64,000 bases of DNA from Psychrobacillus soli. GTDB taxonomy: Bacteria; Bacillota; Bacilli; Bacillales_A; Planococcaceae. The translations under genes and the position numbers were made by a program. Positions within the stretch are counted from its first letter, which is position 1. Each line of letters starts with the position of its first letter. The notes beneath the pieces are model-generated. The model was given only the letters and a program-made list of their open reading frames with translations, did not search any database and was not told the origin of the DNA. Where the stretch lies: contig NZ_VDGG01000015.1 of assembly GCF_006861775.1 (NCBI RefSeq), forward strand, positions 1 through 64,000. Reading direction: 5' to 3'. Below, in pieces: positions 53,933 to 63,766 of the stretch.

Positions 53933-55900
53933 TTACTTTTCTTTATTATCAGTTCTTTCCGTCAAATCCTTATTGTAATTATACTGTGAAGGATCGACTA
54001 TAGTAAATCCTGTCGGTGTATAGAATCTCAATAAGTCACCATTCACGACTTTATCAGAAATTCGTAATTTATTATCTACTTCTTTTTTGTACTCATTCGC
54101 TTTTTCTAATTGATTTGCATCATTTATTGGTAAACCATTTGTAGCATCGTAAAATTTCCCATCAATTGAATAGAAAGTAGGGCTGACATAATCATCATTT
54201 CTAAAGGCAACTATTTCATTATGCTCTTTTGATAATATGTCGGTACCAAATTGAATGTAACTTTGAGAATCAATCCCAAGTAAATGTAATAAGGTTGGAA
54301 GAAGGTCTATTTGCCCTCCGTAAGTATGATTAATCCCCCCTTGCATTCCTGGAACGTGAATAATTAATGGCACACGTTGCAAATTAGTACTTTCGTAAGG
54401 GGTGATTTCTTTTCCTATGATTTGTTCCATGGCTTTATTATGATTTTCTGAAATACCGTAATGGTCTCCATAAAAAACAAGCATACTGTTATCATATAAG
54501 CCAGATTTTTTTAATTCATCCATAAACTGTTCAATCGCTTCATCCGCATAACGAGCAGTTTGGAAATAATTATCTACACTTGCATCTCCAGTATCAGCTT
54601 TGCTAATTGTTGATAAGTCTTGATTCATTTTATAAGGATAATGGTTCGCAACCGTTATAAATTTCGAATAGAAAGGTTGAGGTAAAGTCTTTACAAGATC
54701 TAATGATTGTTCAAAGAATGGCTTATCCAATAGACCATATTCAGCCATATCTTCTGCAGAACTAGTGTCGTAATAATTAGCATCAAAGAAATGGTCATAC
54801 CCGAATGATTTATAGATCTCATTCCGATTCCAGAAACTTCCGCTGTTCCCATGAAATACAGCAGATGCATATCCATTCTCTTTTAATATTGCAGGAGCTG
54901 CTTGATACGTATTCTGACCTTTTGTAATATAGGCAGATCCTTGTGGTAAACCAAATAAAGAGTTTTCAAGCATAAATTCAGCATCTGAAGTTTTACCTTG
55001 AGCTGTCTGATGGAAGAAGTTATCAAAGTATAATGTATTTTCATCTTTAGTTAATGAATTTAAGAATGGTGTTACTTCTTCACCGTTTAATTTATAGTCC
55101 ATCAAAAAGCTTTGGAATGACTCCAAATGAATATAGATGACGTTCATATCTTTCGCTACGCCAAAAAATTCTTTATTAGGTTCCGCATAGTTAGATTTTG
55201 TAAAGTTAATAACTTCTGTTATATCATCGCTATCAGCTAAAGCCCTTTTTGAAGACGCCTTAATAGTTTCTGTAGCGTCATATATCGTATAGTTATACAT
55301 ACCTAAATACTTAACAATATAGTTTCTATCAAAACCACGAGTTAATAGCTGCGGACGATCAGCATTAGCTAGTCCTAAATTTAAAGCAGATATCCCTAAA
55401 GCAAAAGCAATCACTGGAATTGCTTTTTTGTATCTAACTCTACTATTATCTTTTTGTATTTTTTTAGATAAACATAAGTAAATCAACAAAAATACATCAA
55501 CAAAGAACAATATATCGTAGGGTTTTAATAAAGAGATAATACTGCCGCCTAAGTCTCCAAAGTTTTGTGTTTGAGAAATCGTTGGCAATGTAATAAAGTC
55601 ACTGAAAAATCTATAATAAACTGCATTTGCATATAAAAGCATGGACATGAGTGAGTAAATTACAACAAGTGATGTATATTTCCTCGGCCCTTTGAAAATG
55701 AATGAAAATCCAAGAAACAACATAGCTGAACCGAGAGGATTTAAAAGTAAAAGGAATTGTTGTAGGAATCCTTCTACCCCTAAGTTAAATTGTGTTACTT
55801 GTGTGATATATGTTTTAATCCATAGCATGAAAACGGCAACTAAATAAAAGCCAAAAAACTTATTTAAAAAGGCACCCTTTTTAATATTTAAACTATCCAT
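53933..55900 (-). CDS. Lipoteichoic acid synthase family protein (LtaS-like)
   Basis: 655 residues. Five membrane helices in the first about 200 residues, then an extracellular sulfatase-type domain. The catalytic threonine region is HQTAQGKTSDAEFML. Metal ligands are in YIHLESFQSF, VFYGDHYG and the surrounding residues. Polymerises glycerol-phosphate from phosphatidylglycerol onto a glycolipid anchor, or primes it (LtaP), as several paralogues do in Bacilli. Single gene. Confidence 0.92.
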   Translation of the reverse strand: MDSLNIKKGAFLNKFFGFYLVAVFMLWIKTYITQVTQFNLGVEGFLQQFLLLLNPLGSAMLFLGFSFIFKGPRKYTSLVVIYSLMSMLLYANAVYYRFFSDFITLPTISQTQNFGDLGGSIISLLKPYDILFFVDVFLLIYLCLSKKIQKDNSRVRYKKAIPVIAFALGISALNLGLANADRPQLLTRGFDRNYIVKYLGMYNYTIYDATETIKASSKRALADSDDITEVINFTKSNYAEPNKEFFGVAKDMNVIYIHLESFQSFLMDYKLNGEEVTPFLNSLTKDENTLYFDNFFHQTAQGKTSDAEFMLENSLFGLPQGSAYITKGQNTYQAAPAILKENGYASAVFHGNSGSFWNRNEIYKSFGYDHFFDANYYDTSSAEDMAEYGLLDKPFFEQSLDLVKTLPQPFYSKFITVANHYPYKMNQDLSTISKADTGDASVDNYFQTARYADEAIEQFMDELKKSGLYDNSMLVFYGDHYGISENHNKAMEQIIGKEITPYESTNLQRVPLIIHVPGMQGGINHTYGGQIDLLPTLLHLLGIDSQSYIQFGTDILSKEHNEIVAFRNDDYVSPTFYSIDGKFYDATNGLPINDANQLEKANEYKKEVDNKLRISDKVVNGDLLRFYTPTGFTIVDPSQYNYNKDLTERTDNKEK

Positions 55901-56101
55901 TTTTTCACCTTCCTATTATTCTAAAAATTAATATTTACATTAAAACATTAATTTGGTAAAATATAGTTTTTCATATTTTTTAAAAGCTTATATAGCCTAC
56001 ATCTTTTCCGGACTTCTGTCAAGGAGAAAAATCTATTGAGCTTACAATATTGAATTGTTACTATCGCAATCTTAGCTCCCTTCATTCATAAAACAACAGC
56101 A

Positions 56102-56156
56102 AAAGCAGACGGCCTATTAGAGGTGCATTATAGCACTTCTAAACCGTCTGCTTTTT
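56102..56156 (-). terminator. Strong terminator without an intact gene
   Basis: AAAGCAGACGG..TTAGAGGTGC and complement, with TTTTTA on either side. On the minus strand it lies directly behind a 24-codon remnant. Confidence 0.85.
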
Positions 56157-56231
56157 ATGTTTGAGCAAACAGATCATTGACATATGCGACCTTCCGATTC
56201 AAGTCAAACATAATAATGGCTAAATTTTTTA
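56157..56231 (-). pseudogene. Remnant resembling the start of a PAS domain
   Basis: The minus strand reads, between two stops, LAIIMFDLNRKVAYVNDLFAQT then TAA, and then the terminator. The pattern (hydrophobic strand, D.NRKV.YVND.F) is typical of a PAS beta strand and helix as in sensory or chemotaxis proteins. Nothing upstream continues it. The rest of 55901-56477 shows no gene; the last 100 bases hold the promoter region for the GGDEF gene. Confidence 0.4.
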
Positions 56232-56477
56232 TTGGAATTGATTACAAGTTCATGCGAATCTATTAAAATGAATAAGAATTGTACAAGATGATTCTATTTC
56301 CTTTGTGAAACAATTGTATAATCCTTATGAATTCATATTTTTCGACCACTGGAATAGAGAAAGTTTTCAACATCCTGTAACTTTATGTAAAAAAACAGGT
56401 AGAATTTGAGGTATCATTATTCTATACAATACTAATTAGATTGTTACCCTAAAATTTTCGAGAAAGGTAGGATTTAC

Positions 56478-57794
56478 ATGACTCATATAAATCAGCAAGT
56501 ACTCGATTCCCTTCTAGACCAAATAGCAGTTATAAATCAAGATGGACTTATCATTGCTGTTAATAAATCATGGATTAACTTTTCTCATGAGAATGATGGT
56601 GATTTATCTACGAGTGGAATTGGGAGTAATTACCTTCATGTTTGTAAGAAAAAAGTAAGAAAGGGTATTGAATGCGTTTTAACTGGACGGAAAAGTCATT
56701 TTATTTTCGAATATTCTTGTCACTCTAAAACAGAAATACGATGGTTTTTATTACGTGCAACGCCTTTTATTAATAATGCCGATGATGATTCTTTTGTTAT
56801 CGTATCCCATGTTGATATTACAAATCAGAAATTAATAGAATTCAATTTACAAAGAAGTGAGAATTACTATCGACTGATTGCTGAAAGTTCAACTGATTTT
56901 ATTTCTACCCAAACGCTTGACGGCGTGTACACATATATTTCTCATATGTGTAACCTAACACTCGGTTATGATTCTTCTGAGATGCTTGGAAAATCTGCTG
57001 AAGCGTTTATACACCCAGAAGATGTAAATTTGTTTACATCCTTACAAGATTTAATACAAAATGAAGATAAAATTCAAACCATAACGTATCGAATTCGCTG
57101 CAAAAATGGAAAGTACATTTGGTTTGAAACCAAATGTCAAGTATTTTTAGCTTCTAATGGAGAGTGTGAAGAAATCCTTTGCATTTCCAGAGATGTAACA
57201 ACAGAAAAATTAAAATTGAACCAACTAGAAAGAGAAACACATCGATTACAAAAGGCCATTTTTATTGATGAATTGACAGGTGTACATAATCGACGTTTTT
57301 TCAATAAAATTCTAAATGAGGAATATAAGAAAAGTATTCATTCTAAAAATGATTTTTCGTTATTAATGATTGACATTGATTATTTTAAACAATATAACGA
57401 TACGTACGGACACCCAAAGGGAGACCAATGCCTCTCGTTAGTCGCAAATACGTTAAAAAGTCATGTAAGCGATATAGGTTTTGTCTGTAGGATCGGTGGA
57501 GAAGAATTTTGTATTATATTACCTAACATAAACAATGATCAAGCCATCTCCTTAGCCAATAAACTTCGTTATGAAGTAGAGGAATTAAAAGTTCCGCATG
57601 CAAATTCACAAACAAGTCTTTACATAACTATAAGTATTGGCGTTGCCACAACAATTTCACATCACTCCCCTCAAATAGATTCGAGTGAATTGTTGGTATT
57701 AGCTGACCAAGCACTTTATAAAGCAAAAGAAGATGGAAGGAATCACGTCATAAACAATGTCGTATTCGATAATTTTAGGAGGTCAAGTTCATGA
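56478..57794 (+). CDS. Dual-PAS diguanylate cyclase
   Basis: 438 residues. Two PAS-type sensors (about 8-115: LDQIAVINQDGLIIAVNKSW; about 128-250: STDFISTQTLDGVYTYIS with a PAC block) and a GGDEF domain from ELTGVHNRRFF. Active site CRIGGEEF (GGEEF 340-344), RxxD inhibitory site absent. Makes cyclic di-GMP in response to a PAS signal. It overlaps the EAL gene by four bases (ATGA), so synthesis and breakdown are coupled. Confidence 0.93.
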   Translation: MTHINQQVLDSLLDQIAVINQDGLIIAVNKSWINFSHENDGDLSTSGIGSNYLHVCKKKVRKGIECVLTGRKSHFIFEYSCHSKTEIRWFLLRATPFINNADDDSFVIVSHVDITNQKLIEFNLQRSENYYRLIAESSTDFISTQTLDGVYTYISHMCNLTLGYDSSEMLGKSAEAFIHPEDVNLFTSLQDLIQNEDKIQTITYRIRCKNGKYIWFETKCQVFLASNGECEEILCISRDVTTEKLKLNQLERETHRLQKAIFIDELTGVHNRRFFNKILNEEYKKSIHSKNDFSLLMIDIDYFKQYNDTYGHPKGDQCLSLVANTLKSHVSDIGFVCRIGGEEFCIILPNINNDQAISLANKLRYEVEELKVPHANSQTSLYITISIGVATTISHHSPQIDSSELLVLADQALYKAKEDGRNHVINNVVFDNFRRSSS

Positions 57795-58777
57795 GCTGTA
57801 AAAACTGTTTAGTAACGGAATTAACATACGAAATCAGGTTTGAAAAAAATCATGATGTATCCATTATTCAAGATATAGTTAGTCACCTATCACGTAGAAA
57901 TATATGGGTAAATGTTGAGGACAAACAATTGAAAATCAAGGAATCCGGCTTAAGAGAATTTCTTGATTTTTGTACGGATCATATGCAAAAGGAAGAAATA
58001 TACTTTCGCATAGAAAATCAACAATGGCATCCACTGACTGAGATTGAAAGTTTTATTGAAACCAATTGGATAGATGAAGTTATACAAAAAGAGTTAATTA
58101 CATGCCATTTCCAACCAATAGTCGATCAAACAGAAAAAATATTTGCTTTTGAAATTCTCGCTAGATTTCAAAATGAAAATGGGTCCATGATTTATCCGAA
58201 CGAAATTTTTACTACGGCAAAAAAAAGAGGGCGATTATATGCTTTAGACCGTTTATGCAGAATGACAGCGGTTAGATATTCAACAAAGATTAATACTAAA
58301 GCTTTTATTAACTTTATCCCTACTTCCATCTACTCACCTGAGTTTTGTTTGAAATCAACCATTTCTTTAGCCAATGAATTAGGAATAAACCCTAATCAAT
58401 TTGTCTTTGAAGTGGTAGAAACCGAACAAGTAGATGACTTAGATCATTTAAAAAAAATATTAACATATTATAAGGAGAAGGGATTTCAATATGCACTTGA
58501 TGATGTTGGTGAGGGATTTAACACCATCGATATGTTATCAAGTCTGCAACCCCATTTCATGAAATTAGATATGAAGTATGTTCAAGGTGTTGCAGTTGAT
58601 TCCACTAAACAACAAATCGCTCAATCCTTTTTAAATAAGGCAATCGAAATAGGAAGCATTCCATTAGCAGAAGGTGTGGAAACAAGAGCAGACTTTGAAT
58701 GGTTGAAACAAATTGGGTATCAACTTTTTCAGGGGTATTTATTTGGAAAACCAACTCCCGAACCAAAGTTAATTTAG
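57791..58777 (+). CDS. EAL-domain cyclic di-GMP phosphodiesterase
   Basis: 328 residues. A short N-terminal region with CKNC, then an EAL domain from about residue 95. The signature is EIL (121-123) in place of EAL. The other catalytic residues are visible: NFIP, EVVETE, LDDVGEG, KLDMKYV, AEGVET and QGYLFGKP, so it should be active. Translationally coupled to the GGDEF gene by an ATGA overlap. Regulation of a local cyclic di-GMP pool is inferred. Confidence 0.92.
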   Translation: MSCKNCLVTELTYEIRFEKNHDVSIIQDIVSHLSRRNIWVNVEDKQLKIKESGLREFLDFCTDHMQKEEIYFRIENQQWHPLTEIESFIETNWIDEVIQKELITCHFQPIVDQTEKIFAFEILARFQNENGSMIYPNEIFTTAKKRGRLYALDRLCRMTAVRYSTKINTKAFINFIPTSIYSPEFCLKSTISLANELGINPNQFVFEVVETEQVDDLDHLKKILTYYKEKGFQYALDDVGEGFNTIDMLSSLQPHFMKLDMKYVQGVAVDSTKQQIAQSFLNKAIEIGSIPLAEGVETRADFEWLKQIGYQLFQGYLFGKPTPEPKLI

Positions 58778-59261
58778 TCCAGCCTGTTCTATTTGTAAGT
58801 AATTCCTTAGAATAGTAAGTAATACCAAGCATTTGAGACATTTTAACTGGTGATGGATTATTAAATAGATTAGATTCATTGTCAAATCCTATTAATTATA
58901 TCCATCGCTGTTCTTTCTAAAGATGGTCCATATCTCATCCAACTTTCTAGAGTTCGGCATCCATAGTCGATTGTTCTACTTTAAAACTTGAGTTTGTGAA
59001 TGAATCTTTCAAAGACTTACGGCATCCTGCATAAAGCGAATGGCAACTTAAAGCGGCTACGTCCATGTGGCAACGCTTGGATAACCAACATCTCATTGTT
59101 CCGAACCAATGGGGCTTCTGCTAGCACTCCCCCATTTTTACTCATCCGTTTGCCTTAAATCTAAAGGTGGGGGGCTTGACTTACCATTAATACGAGATAA
59201 ATTGAATTGAAACATATAATGAAAAACTATCCAGAATTCATAAGAAAGTGGGAGGTTTCAT
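58778..59261. other. Intergenic region with a dispersed repeat
   Basis: No gene is seen. Bases 59040-59131 are a second, inverted copy of the repeat at the left window edge. A CCCCCA/TGGGGG pairing (59128 and about 59168) could form a loose loop. The stretch in front of 59262 holds the RBS GGGAGG and a TATAAT at about 59215. Confidence 0.5.
59040..59131. repeat. Second copy of the dispersed intergenic repeat
   Basis: Its complement shares GATGTTGG, GCGTTGCCACA, a GC-rich GTAGC/GTGGC block and CTTTAAG/CTCTTAG with bases 5-75 of the window. Partly diverged, no coding frame. Confidence 0.6.
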
Positions 59262-60083
59262 ATGAACAGAACAAAAAAGGCTTGGATTAATGCAGTCTTA
59301 TTGGTAATTACATTGATCATCAACTCACTGAGTGCTATTGGCTTAATTAATGGCAACTCACAAAAAGAAGTTTCGGACAGATACTTCACTTTAATTACAC
59401 CAGCACCAATTACTTTCAGCATCTGGGGTGTGATCTATTTTCTATTAGTATTATCAGTGAGCGTGATGATCGTGAAGAAAAATGATAAGTACTATAAGAA
59501 GGCTATCGACGAAATTTCCGTACTTTTTTGGATTTCTTGTGTCATGAACATAGTATGGATTATAAGTTTTTCTTTCCTCTTGATTGGAATTTCATTGATT
59601 TTCATTTTCGGGTACGTCATCGCTCTGTCCCTTATTCTTGAGAAGCTCCTAAAGATACATGATGGAAAACACTTTATACTGCCATTGACTTTTGGAATAT
59701 ACACAGGTTGGCTCTTTATTGCCACAGTAGTCAATACAGCTGTGTGGTTAGTTAAAATAGAATGGAACGGTTTTGGAATCTCTCATGTGATTTGGGCAAT
59801 CATTATACTTATCCTAGCTGTATTTTTAATATTTTTGGTACTTATGATAAACAAAAATGCGGTATTTCCTTTACCTGTTGCTTGGGCATACGTTGGAATT
59901 TATCAATCTTTAAAAACAATGGAAGGATTCCAGGGAGAATATGTTCTTATTCAGTTTGTATCCCTTGCAGGTATGGTCGTATTAATTGGAATGGCCGCGA
60001 TACAATTCTATTTTAATCGATTAGCTTTGCTACCACACTATTCATCCATAAACAGAGAACAGTCTTTTATTTCCAGAAAATAA
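59262..60083 (+). CDS. Tryptophan-rich sensory protein-like (TspO-related) membrane protein
   Basis: 273 residues with seven or eight membrane helices. Similar to the longer TspO/MBR-related proteins: TPAPITFSIWGVIYFLLVLS near residue 50, and pairs of Trp residues such as TGWLF and HVIWAI in the helices. TspO proteins bind tetrapyrroles or cholesterol; the function of this longer bacterial branch is unknown. RBS GGGAGG six bases upstream. Single gene. Confidence 0.8.
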   Translation: MNRTKKAWINAVLLVITLIINSLSAIGLINGNSQKEVSDRYFTLITPAPITFSIWGVIYFLLVLSVSVMIVKKNDKYYKKAIDEISVLFWISCVMNIVWIISFSFLLIGISLIFIFGYVIALSLILEKLLKIHDGKHFILPLTFGIYTGWLFIATVVNTAVWLVKIEWNGFGISHVIWAIIILILAVFLIFLVLMINKNAVFPLPVAWAYVGIYQSLKTMEGFQGEYVLIQFVSLAGMVVLIGMAAIQFYFNRLALLPHYSSINREQSFISRK

Positions 60084-60236
60084 AAAAATATATTTGGAGT
60101 GCAGAAAGCGTACAAACATAAAAATACACAACCTCCTGGCTTGTGTTGACATCAAAAAGGAATCCGCAGACTGCACTTGTATAAGTTGGCTTTACTTAAT
60201 GCACCAAGAATTAAACAGGCTTAAATAAGTAAAAAA

Positions 60237-60282
60237 CAGGGGGTAGAAAATGGATGAAGTTCATCCACTCTCTTTTCTCCTG
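60237..60282. terminator. Palindromic hairpin between convergent genes
   Basis: CAGG.GG.AGAAAA..GGATGAA and complement TTCATCC..TTTTCT.CCTG. The T tail is poor, so termination is not certain. Confidence 0.45.
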
Positions 60283-60361
60283 CGTCTCATTCATGCGTTT
60301 ATCATGACATTATTTTTTGTTTTAAAAGATTTGTTTTAAATGTCAGTAGTTAATTATTGAG

Positions 60362-61759
60362 TTACAATTTTCTCTCCAGCAGTGTCACTACTTCAACATG
60401 TGTAGTCTGCGGAAACATATCAACCGGCTGCACTTCCATCGTTTTATACCCACCATCTTCTAATATGCGCAAATCACGAGCAAGCGTCGCAGGATTACAA
60501 GACACATAAACAACTCTTTTTGGGCGTTGTTCAATAATTGTCGTGAGTAATGCCTCGTCGCAGCCTTTTCTAGGCGGATCGACTACTAGCACGTCTGCTT
60601 TTTGACCTTCTTTATACCACTTCGGAATAACTTCCTCTGCAGGACCCGCTTCAAAATACGTGTTTGTAAATCCATTTAACTCAGCATTTCGTTTCGCATC
60701 TTCAATTGCTTGTGGAACGATTTCTACACCTAGTACTTGTTTTGCTTGCTGTGCAAGGAATAATGAAATTGTTCCTATTCCGCAATATGCGTCAATCACT
60801 GTTTCATTTCCAGAAAGCTGGGCGTAATCGAGTGCTTGTTTATATAGTACTTCTGTTTGGACTGGATTCACTTGATAGAACGAGCGAGCCGAGATTTCAA
60901 AGCGAACGTCTCCAATTAGATCTTCGATAACTGCTTTACCCCAAACAACATTTGTTTCATCTCCAAAAATAACATTCGTATTGCGGCTATTTACATTTTG
61001 CATAATAGAAGTGACATTCGGCTCTACTTCTCGGATTAACTCGATGATAGCATCTTGTTTGGACAGTTTGGCATGCTTTGTCACAAGTACTACCATCACT
61101 TCCCCAGTTGCACGACCTTTTCTTACAACGAGATGACGTAGTTGCCCTTTTTTCGTTTCTTCATTGTAAGGAATTAAATCTAGCTCCATTGCATGTTCTT
61201 TCACTGCACGCATTAATCGATCTGATTCATCTGATTGGATTAAACAAGTATTCGTATCTGCAATTCGATGAGATTTAGATTGATAAAATCCAGCGAGTAC
61301 TTGTCCGTCTTCCAAAGCAAATGGTATTTGAGATTTGTTACGGTATTCCCATGGCTTCTCCATTCCTTTAACTGGCAGTACAGGAGCATCGATTTTCCCA
61401 ATTCGCTTCATGACATTTCGGACCATATTTTCTTTCCATGCGAGCTGTCCTTCATACGATAGATGCTGTAATTGACAGCCTCCGCATTCTCCAAATACTG
61501 GACATGGGGCATCTACGCGAAATGGGGAAGGCTCGACGATGTTCATTAATTTTGCGAAGCCATAGTTTTTTAATGTTTTTAGCACATGTACTTCCGCCGC
61601 TTCATTCGGCAATCCGCCCTGTATAAATAGCGGGTAGCCATCGACTTTTGCTACCCCTGCTCCGTCATGTGTTAAGTCTTCTATATGGACTGTTAACTGG
61701 TCATTCTTTTTTACTGGTGTATTCACTTTATTTCTCCGTTCCTGATTTGATTGATTCAT
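60362..61759 (-). CDS. rlmD: 23S rRNA (uracil-C5)-methyltransferase RlmD/RumA-like
   Basis: 465 residues. N-terminal TRAM domain (about 12-70), iron-sulfur cluster cysteines in [15 protein letters not shown], then an AdoMet methyltransferase fold with [16 protein letters not shown] and DPPRKGC, and the catalytic cysteine in [13 protein letters not shown]. In B. subtilis the homologue methylates U747 and U1939. Ends 18 codons before a TA-rich tail. Single gene. Confidence 0.93.
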   Translation of the reverse strand: MNQSNQERRNKVNTPVKKNDQLTVHIEDLTHDGAGVAKVDGYPLFIQGGLPNEAAEVHVLKTLKNYGFAKLMNIVEPSPFRVDAPCPVFGECGGCQLQHLSYEGQLAWKENMVRNVMKRIGKIDAPVLPVKGMEKPWEYRNKSQIPFALEDGQVLAGFYQSKSHRIADTNTCLIQSDESDRLMRAVKEHAMELDLIPYNEETKKGQLRHLVVRKGRATGEVMVVLVTKHAKLSKQDAIIELIREVEPNVTSIMQNVNSRNTNVIFGDETNVVWGKAVIEDLIGDVRFEISARSFYQVNPVQTEVLYKQALDYAQLSGNETVIDAYCGIGTISLFLAQQAKQVLGVEIVPQAIEDAKRNAELNGFTNTYFEAGPAEEVIPKWYKEGQKADVLVVDPPRKGCDEALLTTIIEQRPKRVVYVSCNPATLARDLRILEDGGYKTMEVQPVDMFPQTTHVEVVTLLERKL

Positions 61760-61844
61760 TATACCAAAAATTTGGCCGAAATATCATTATTGCAACTATC
61801 CGCTATTTCACACAAAAAGAACCCCCACATAGAGGTCCTCCACA

Positions 61845-62549
61845 TTATTTTAGTTTAGCCTCTTGTATCTTTACGATTTCCACTAATTGATCCCAACTTT
61901 GAATTTCGTACGTTGGTTGGATTGCAGTCACATTCGTTTTCACATGCGGGTTAAACCAACAAGTGTCGATACCAAAGTTATTGCCGCCTTGAATATCGGA
62001 AGAAAGCGAATCACCAATCATCAACACTCGAGATTTATCGGATACTTGGAGTTTGTCCAATATATGTTTGAAAATCTCCATTTGTGGCTTTTGAAATCCT
62101 GCTTCTTCTGAAGTTACAATTACTTCAAACAAGTCTTTTAAAGAAGACCCACCTATCCTTGCATGCTGCGCTAGTTGAAACCCATTTGTTAATACTGCAA
62201 ATCTACAGCCTGAAAGATTTGCAAGCATTTCTTCTACGCCTTCCATCATATGTACTTCTTTTCCCAAATTCTCTATATACTTATGCCCAAAAACTTCGGC
62301 ATCTATGTCCAGTGCATGTTCCAAAAATAGCTGTTTAAATCTTTCTACTTTAATATTTGCTAAAGTTGTTCGTCCCTGTTCCAAATCATCCCATAAAACT
62401 TTACTTATCGCTTTATAGCTAGGAAGATAATCTTTCACACCATTCGGTAAACCATACTCCATAAATAGATTGTGGAGTGCATGCTTCTCTGTCATCCCAA
62501 AATCAAACAATGTATCATCCAAATCGAATAACAAAACATCATATCTCAT
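61845..62549 (-). CDS. YjjG-type HAD pyrimidine nucleotidase
   Basis: 234 residues. HAD motifs: DLDDTLFDF (nucleophile Asp), LTNG, KP in GFQKPQ, and IGDSLSSDIQGG. A helical cap lies between motifs 1 and 2. YjjG-family enzymes dephosphorylate non-canonical pyrimidine nucleotides. Single gene. Confidence 0.9.
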   Translation of the reverse strand: MRYDVLLFDLDDTLFDFGMTEKHALHNLFMEYGLPNGVKDYLPSYKAISKVLWDDLEQGRTTLANIKVERFKQLFLEHALDIDAEVFGHKYIENLGKEVHMMEGVEEMLANLSGCRFAVLTNGFQLAQHARIGGSSLKDLFEVIVTSEEAGFQKPQMEIFKHILDKLQVSDKSRVLMIGDSLSSDIQGGNNFGIDTCWFNPHVKTNVTAIQPTYEIQSWDQLVEIVKIQEAKLK

Positions 62550-62604
62550 TCTTATCCCGTCCTTCTACTAACATGATAATTTCTATTTTACCACATATGA
62601 AAAA

Positions 62605-62626
62605 GAACCCCGGATTTCCGAGGTTC
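62605..62626 (-). terminator. Terminator of the cydABS operon
   Basis: GAACC.CGGA and TCCG.GGTTC, with TTTTT on the minus strand. The first arm overlaps the cydS stop codon. Confidence 0.85.
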
Positions 62627-62729
62627 ATTTATCCTTAACTGCTCCGTCCTTCGAAGCAGCCCAAAATGCTACAACAATAGCTAGTATCAGAACAATAAAA
62701 GGTGCATAAAAGATTAAAAAGTCAGTCAT
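62625..62729 (-). CDS. cydS: Cytochrome bd oxidase small subunit CydS
   Basis: 34-residue membrane protein (MTDFLIFYAPFIVLIL.., tail SKDGAVKDK) with one hydrophobic helix. AGGAGG lies six bases before its ATG. It starts 11 bases after the cydB stop. Matches the known CydS subunit of Gram-positive bd oxidases, which binds beside the haem subunit and stabilises it. Easily missed because of its size. Confidence 0.9.
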   Translation of the reverse strand: MTDFLIFYAPFIVLILAIVVAFWAASKDGAVKDK

Positions 62730-62740
62730 ACTGTTCCTCC

Positions 62741-63766
62741 TTAGGCGTGATTGTCTTTTTTACCACGTACGTAGTCTTTATTGAATAAAAATAAACGTAA
62801 CAATAAATACAGAGATGGTATTAATAATGCAAGTCCTGCGATAAATGCAATAATGAGCGCAATCGCCATGGCTTCATTCGTAAAGCTATCGTAAATCGTC
62901 AAGTGCGGATACAGTAAATACGGCCGATGCGCAAAACCGTAGGCAAAAAAAGCGATGAGAAATTGTCCCACTAAAAGCCCAAACGCAAGTCCATAACTTC
63001 TTTTTTTAACTAAAAGCCAAACCGTTCCTAAAAACAATAAAAACGATAGACCGAATGCCCACCAAATGTCCACCATGTTATTGTAATGCTCCGGATTATG
63101 TGAGCGGAGTTCTACCATAATTCCGGCTGCTGTGATGATTGTTGGCAATGCCCAAATGAGCGCATACTTTCGCATTAGTTTTAGCGCATCGGAATCACCT
63201 GCTTTATTGGCATACCATGTCAAAAATACAGCCGAAATATAAAGAACAGAAGTCAAACTAAGTACAACAATGGCCCAAGTTAACGGACTAGTAAACAGCG
63301 CATGATAATCTAACACTGGAGACCCATTGACCATATCAATGAATCCACCTTCAGAAATGGTCAGTACAATGGACAATGCTGCAGGTATAAATAACCCAGC
63401 TAATCCGTACATAAATGAATACCCTTTATGTCCCCTAGAGCCATATGTCTCAAACGCATAATACGACCCTCGAATAGCAAGTAATATTAAAGCGATGCTT
63501 GCAGGCACTAAAAGTGTTGTTCCATAGTAAAACGCTGTTTTCGGAAAAAAACCAATGATTCCTACAAAGAAAAATACTAAGAACACATTCGTTACTTCCC
63601 AGACTGGCGATAAATAACGTTGAATCACATTCGTCAAAATATGCTGTCTTCCGGTTAGTAAGCTGTATGCATTAAAAAAACCTGCGCCAAAGTCAATGGA
63701 GGCAACGATTAAATAACCAAATAAAAATATCCATAGTACCGTAATACCAATGATTTCTAACGTCAT
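62741..63766 (-). CDS. cydB: Cytochrome bd quinol oxidase subunit II CydB
   Basis: 341 residues, nine or so membrane helices. N-terminal FGYLIVASIDFGAGFFNAY and WEVTNVFLVFFFVG are typical of CydB. Structural partner of CydA in the oxygen-reducing complex. It overlaps cydA by four bases (ATGA) and is followed by cydS. Confidence 0.94.
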   Translation of the reverse strand: MTLEIIGITVLWIFLFGYLIVASIDFGAGFFNAYSLLTGRQHILTNVIQRYLSPVWEVTNVFLVFFFVGIIGFFPKTAFYYGTTLLVPASIALILLAIRGSYYAFETYGSRGHKGYSFMYGLAGLFIPAALSIVLTISEGGFIDMVNGSPVLDYHALFTSPLTWAIVVLSLTSVLYISAVFLTWYANKAGDSDALKLMRKYALIWALPTIITAAGIMVELRSHNPEHYNNMVDIWWAFGLSFLLFLGTVWLLVKKRSYGLAFGLLVGQFLIAFFAYGFAHRPYLLYPHLTIYDSFTNEAMAIALIIAFIAGLALLIPSLYLLLRLFLFNKDYVRGKKDNHA

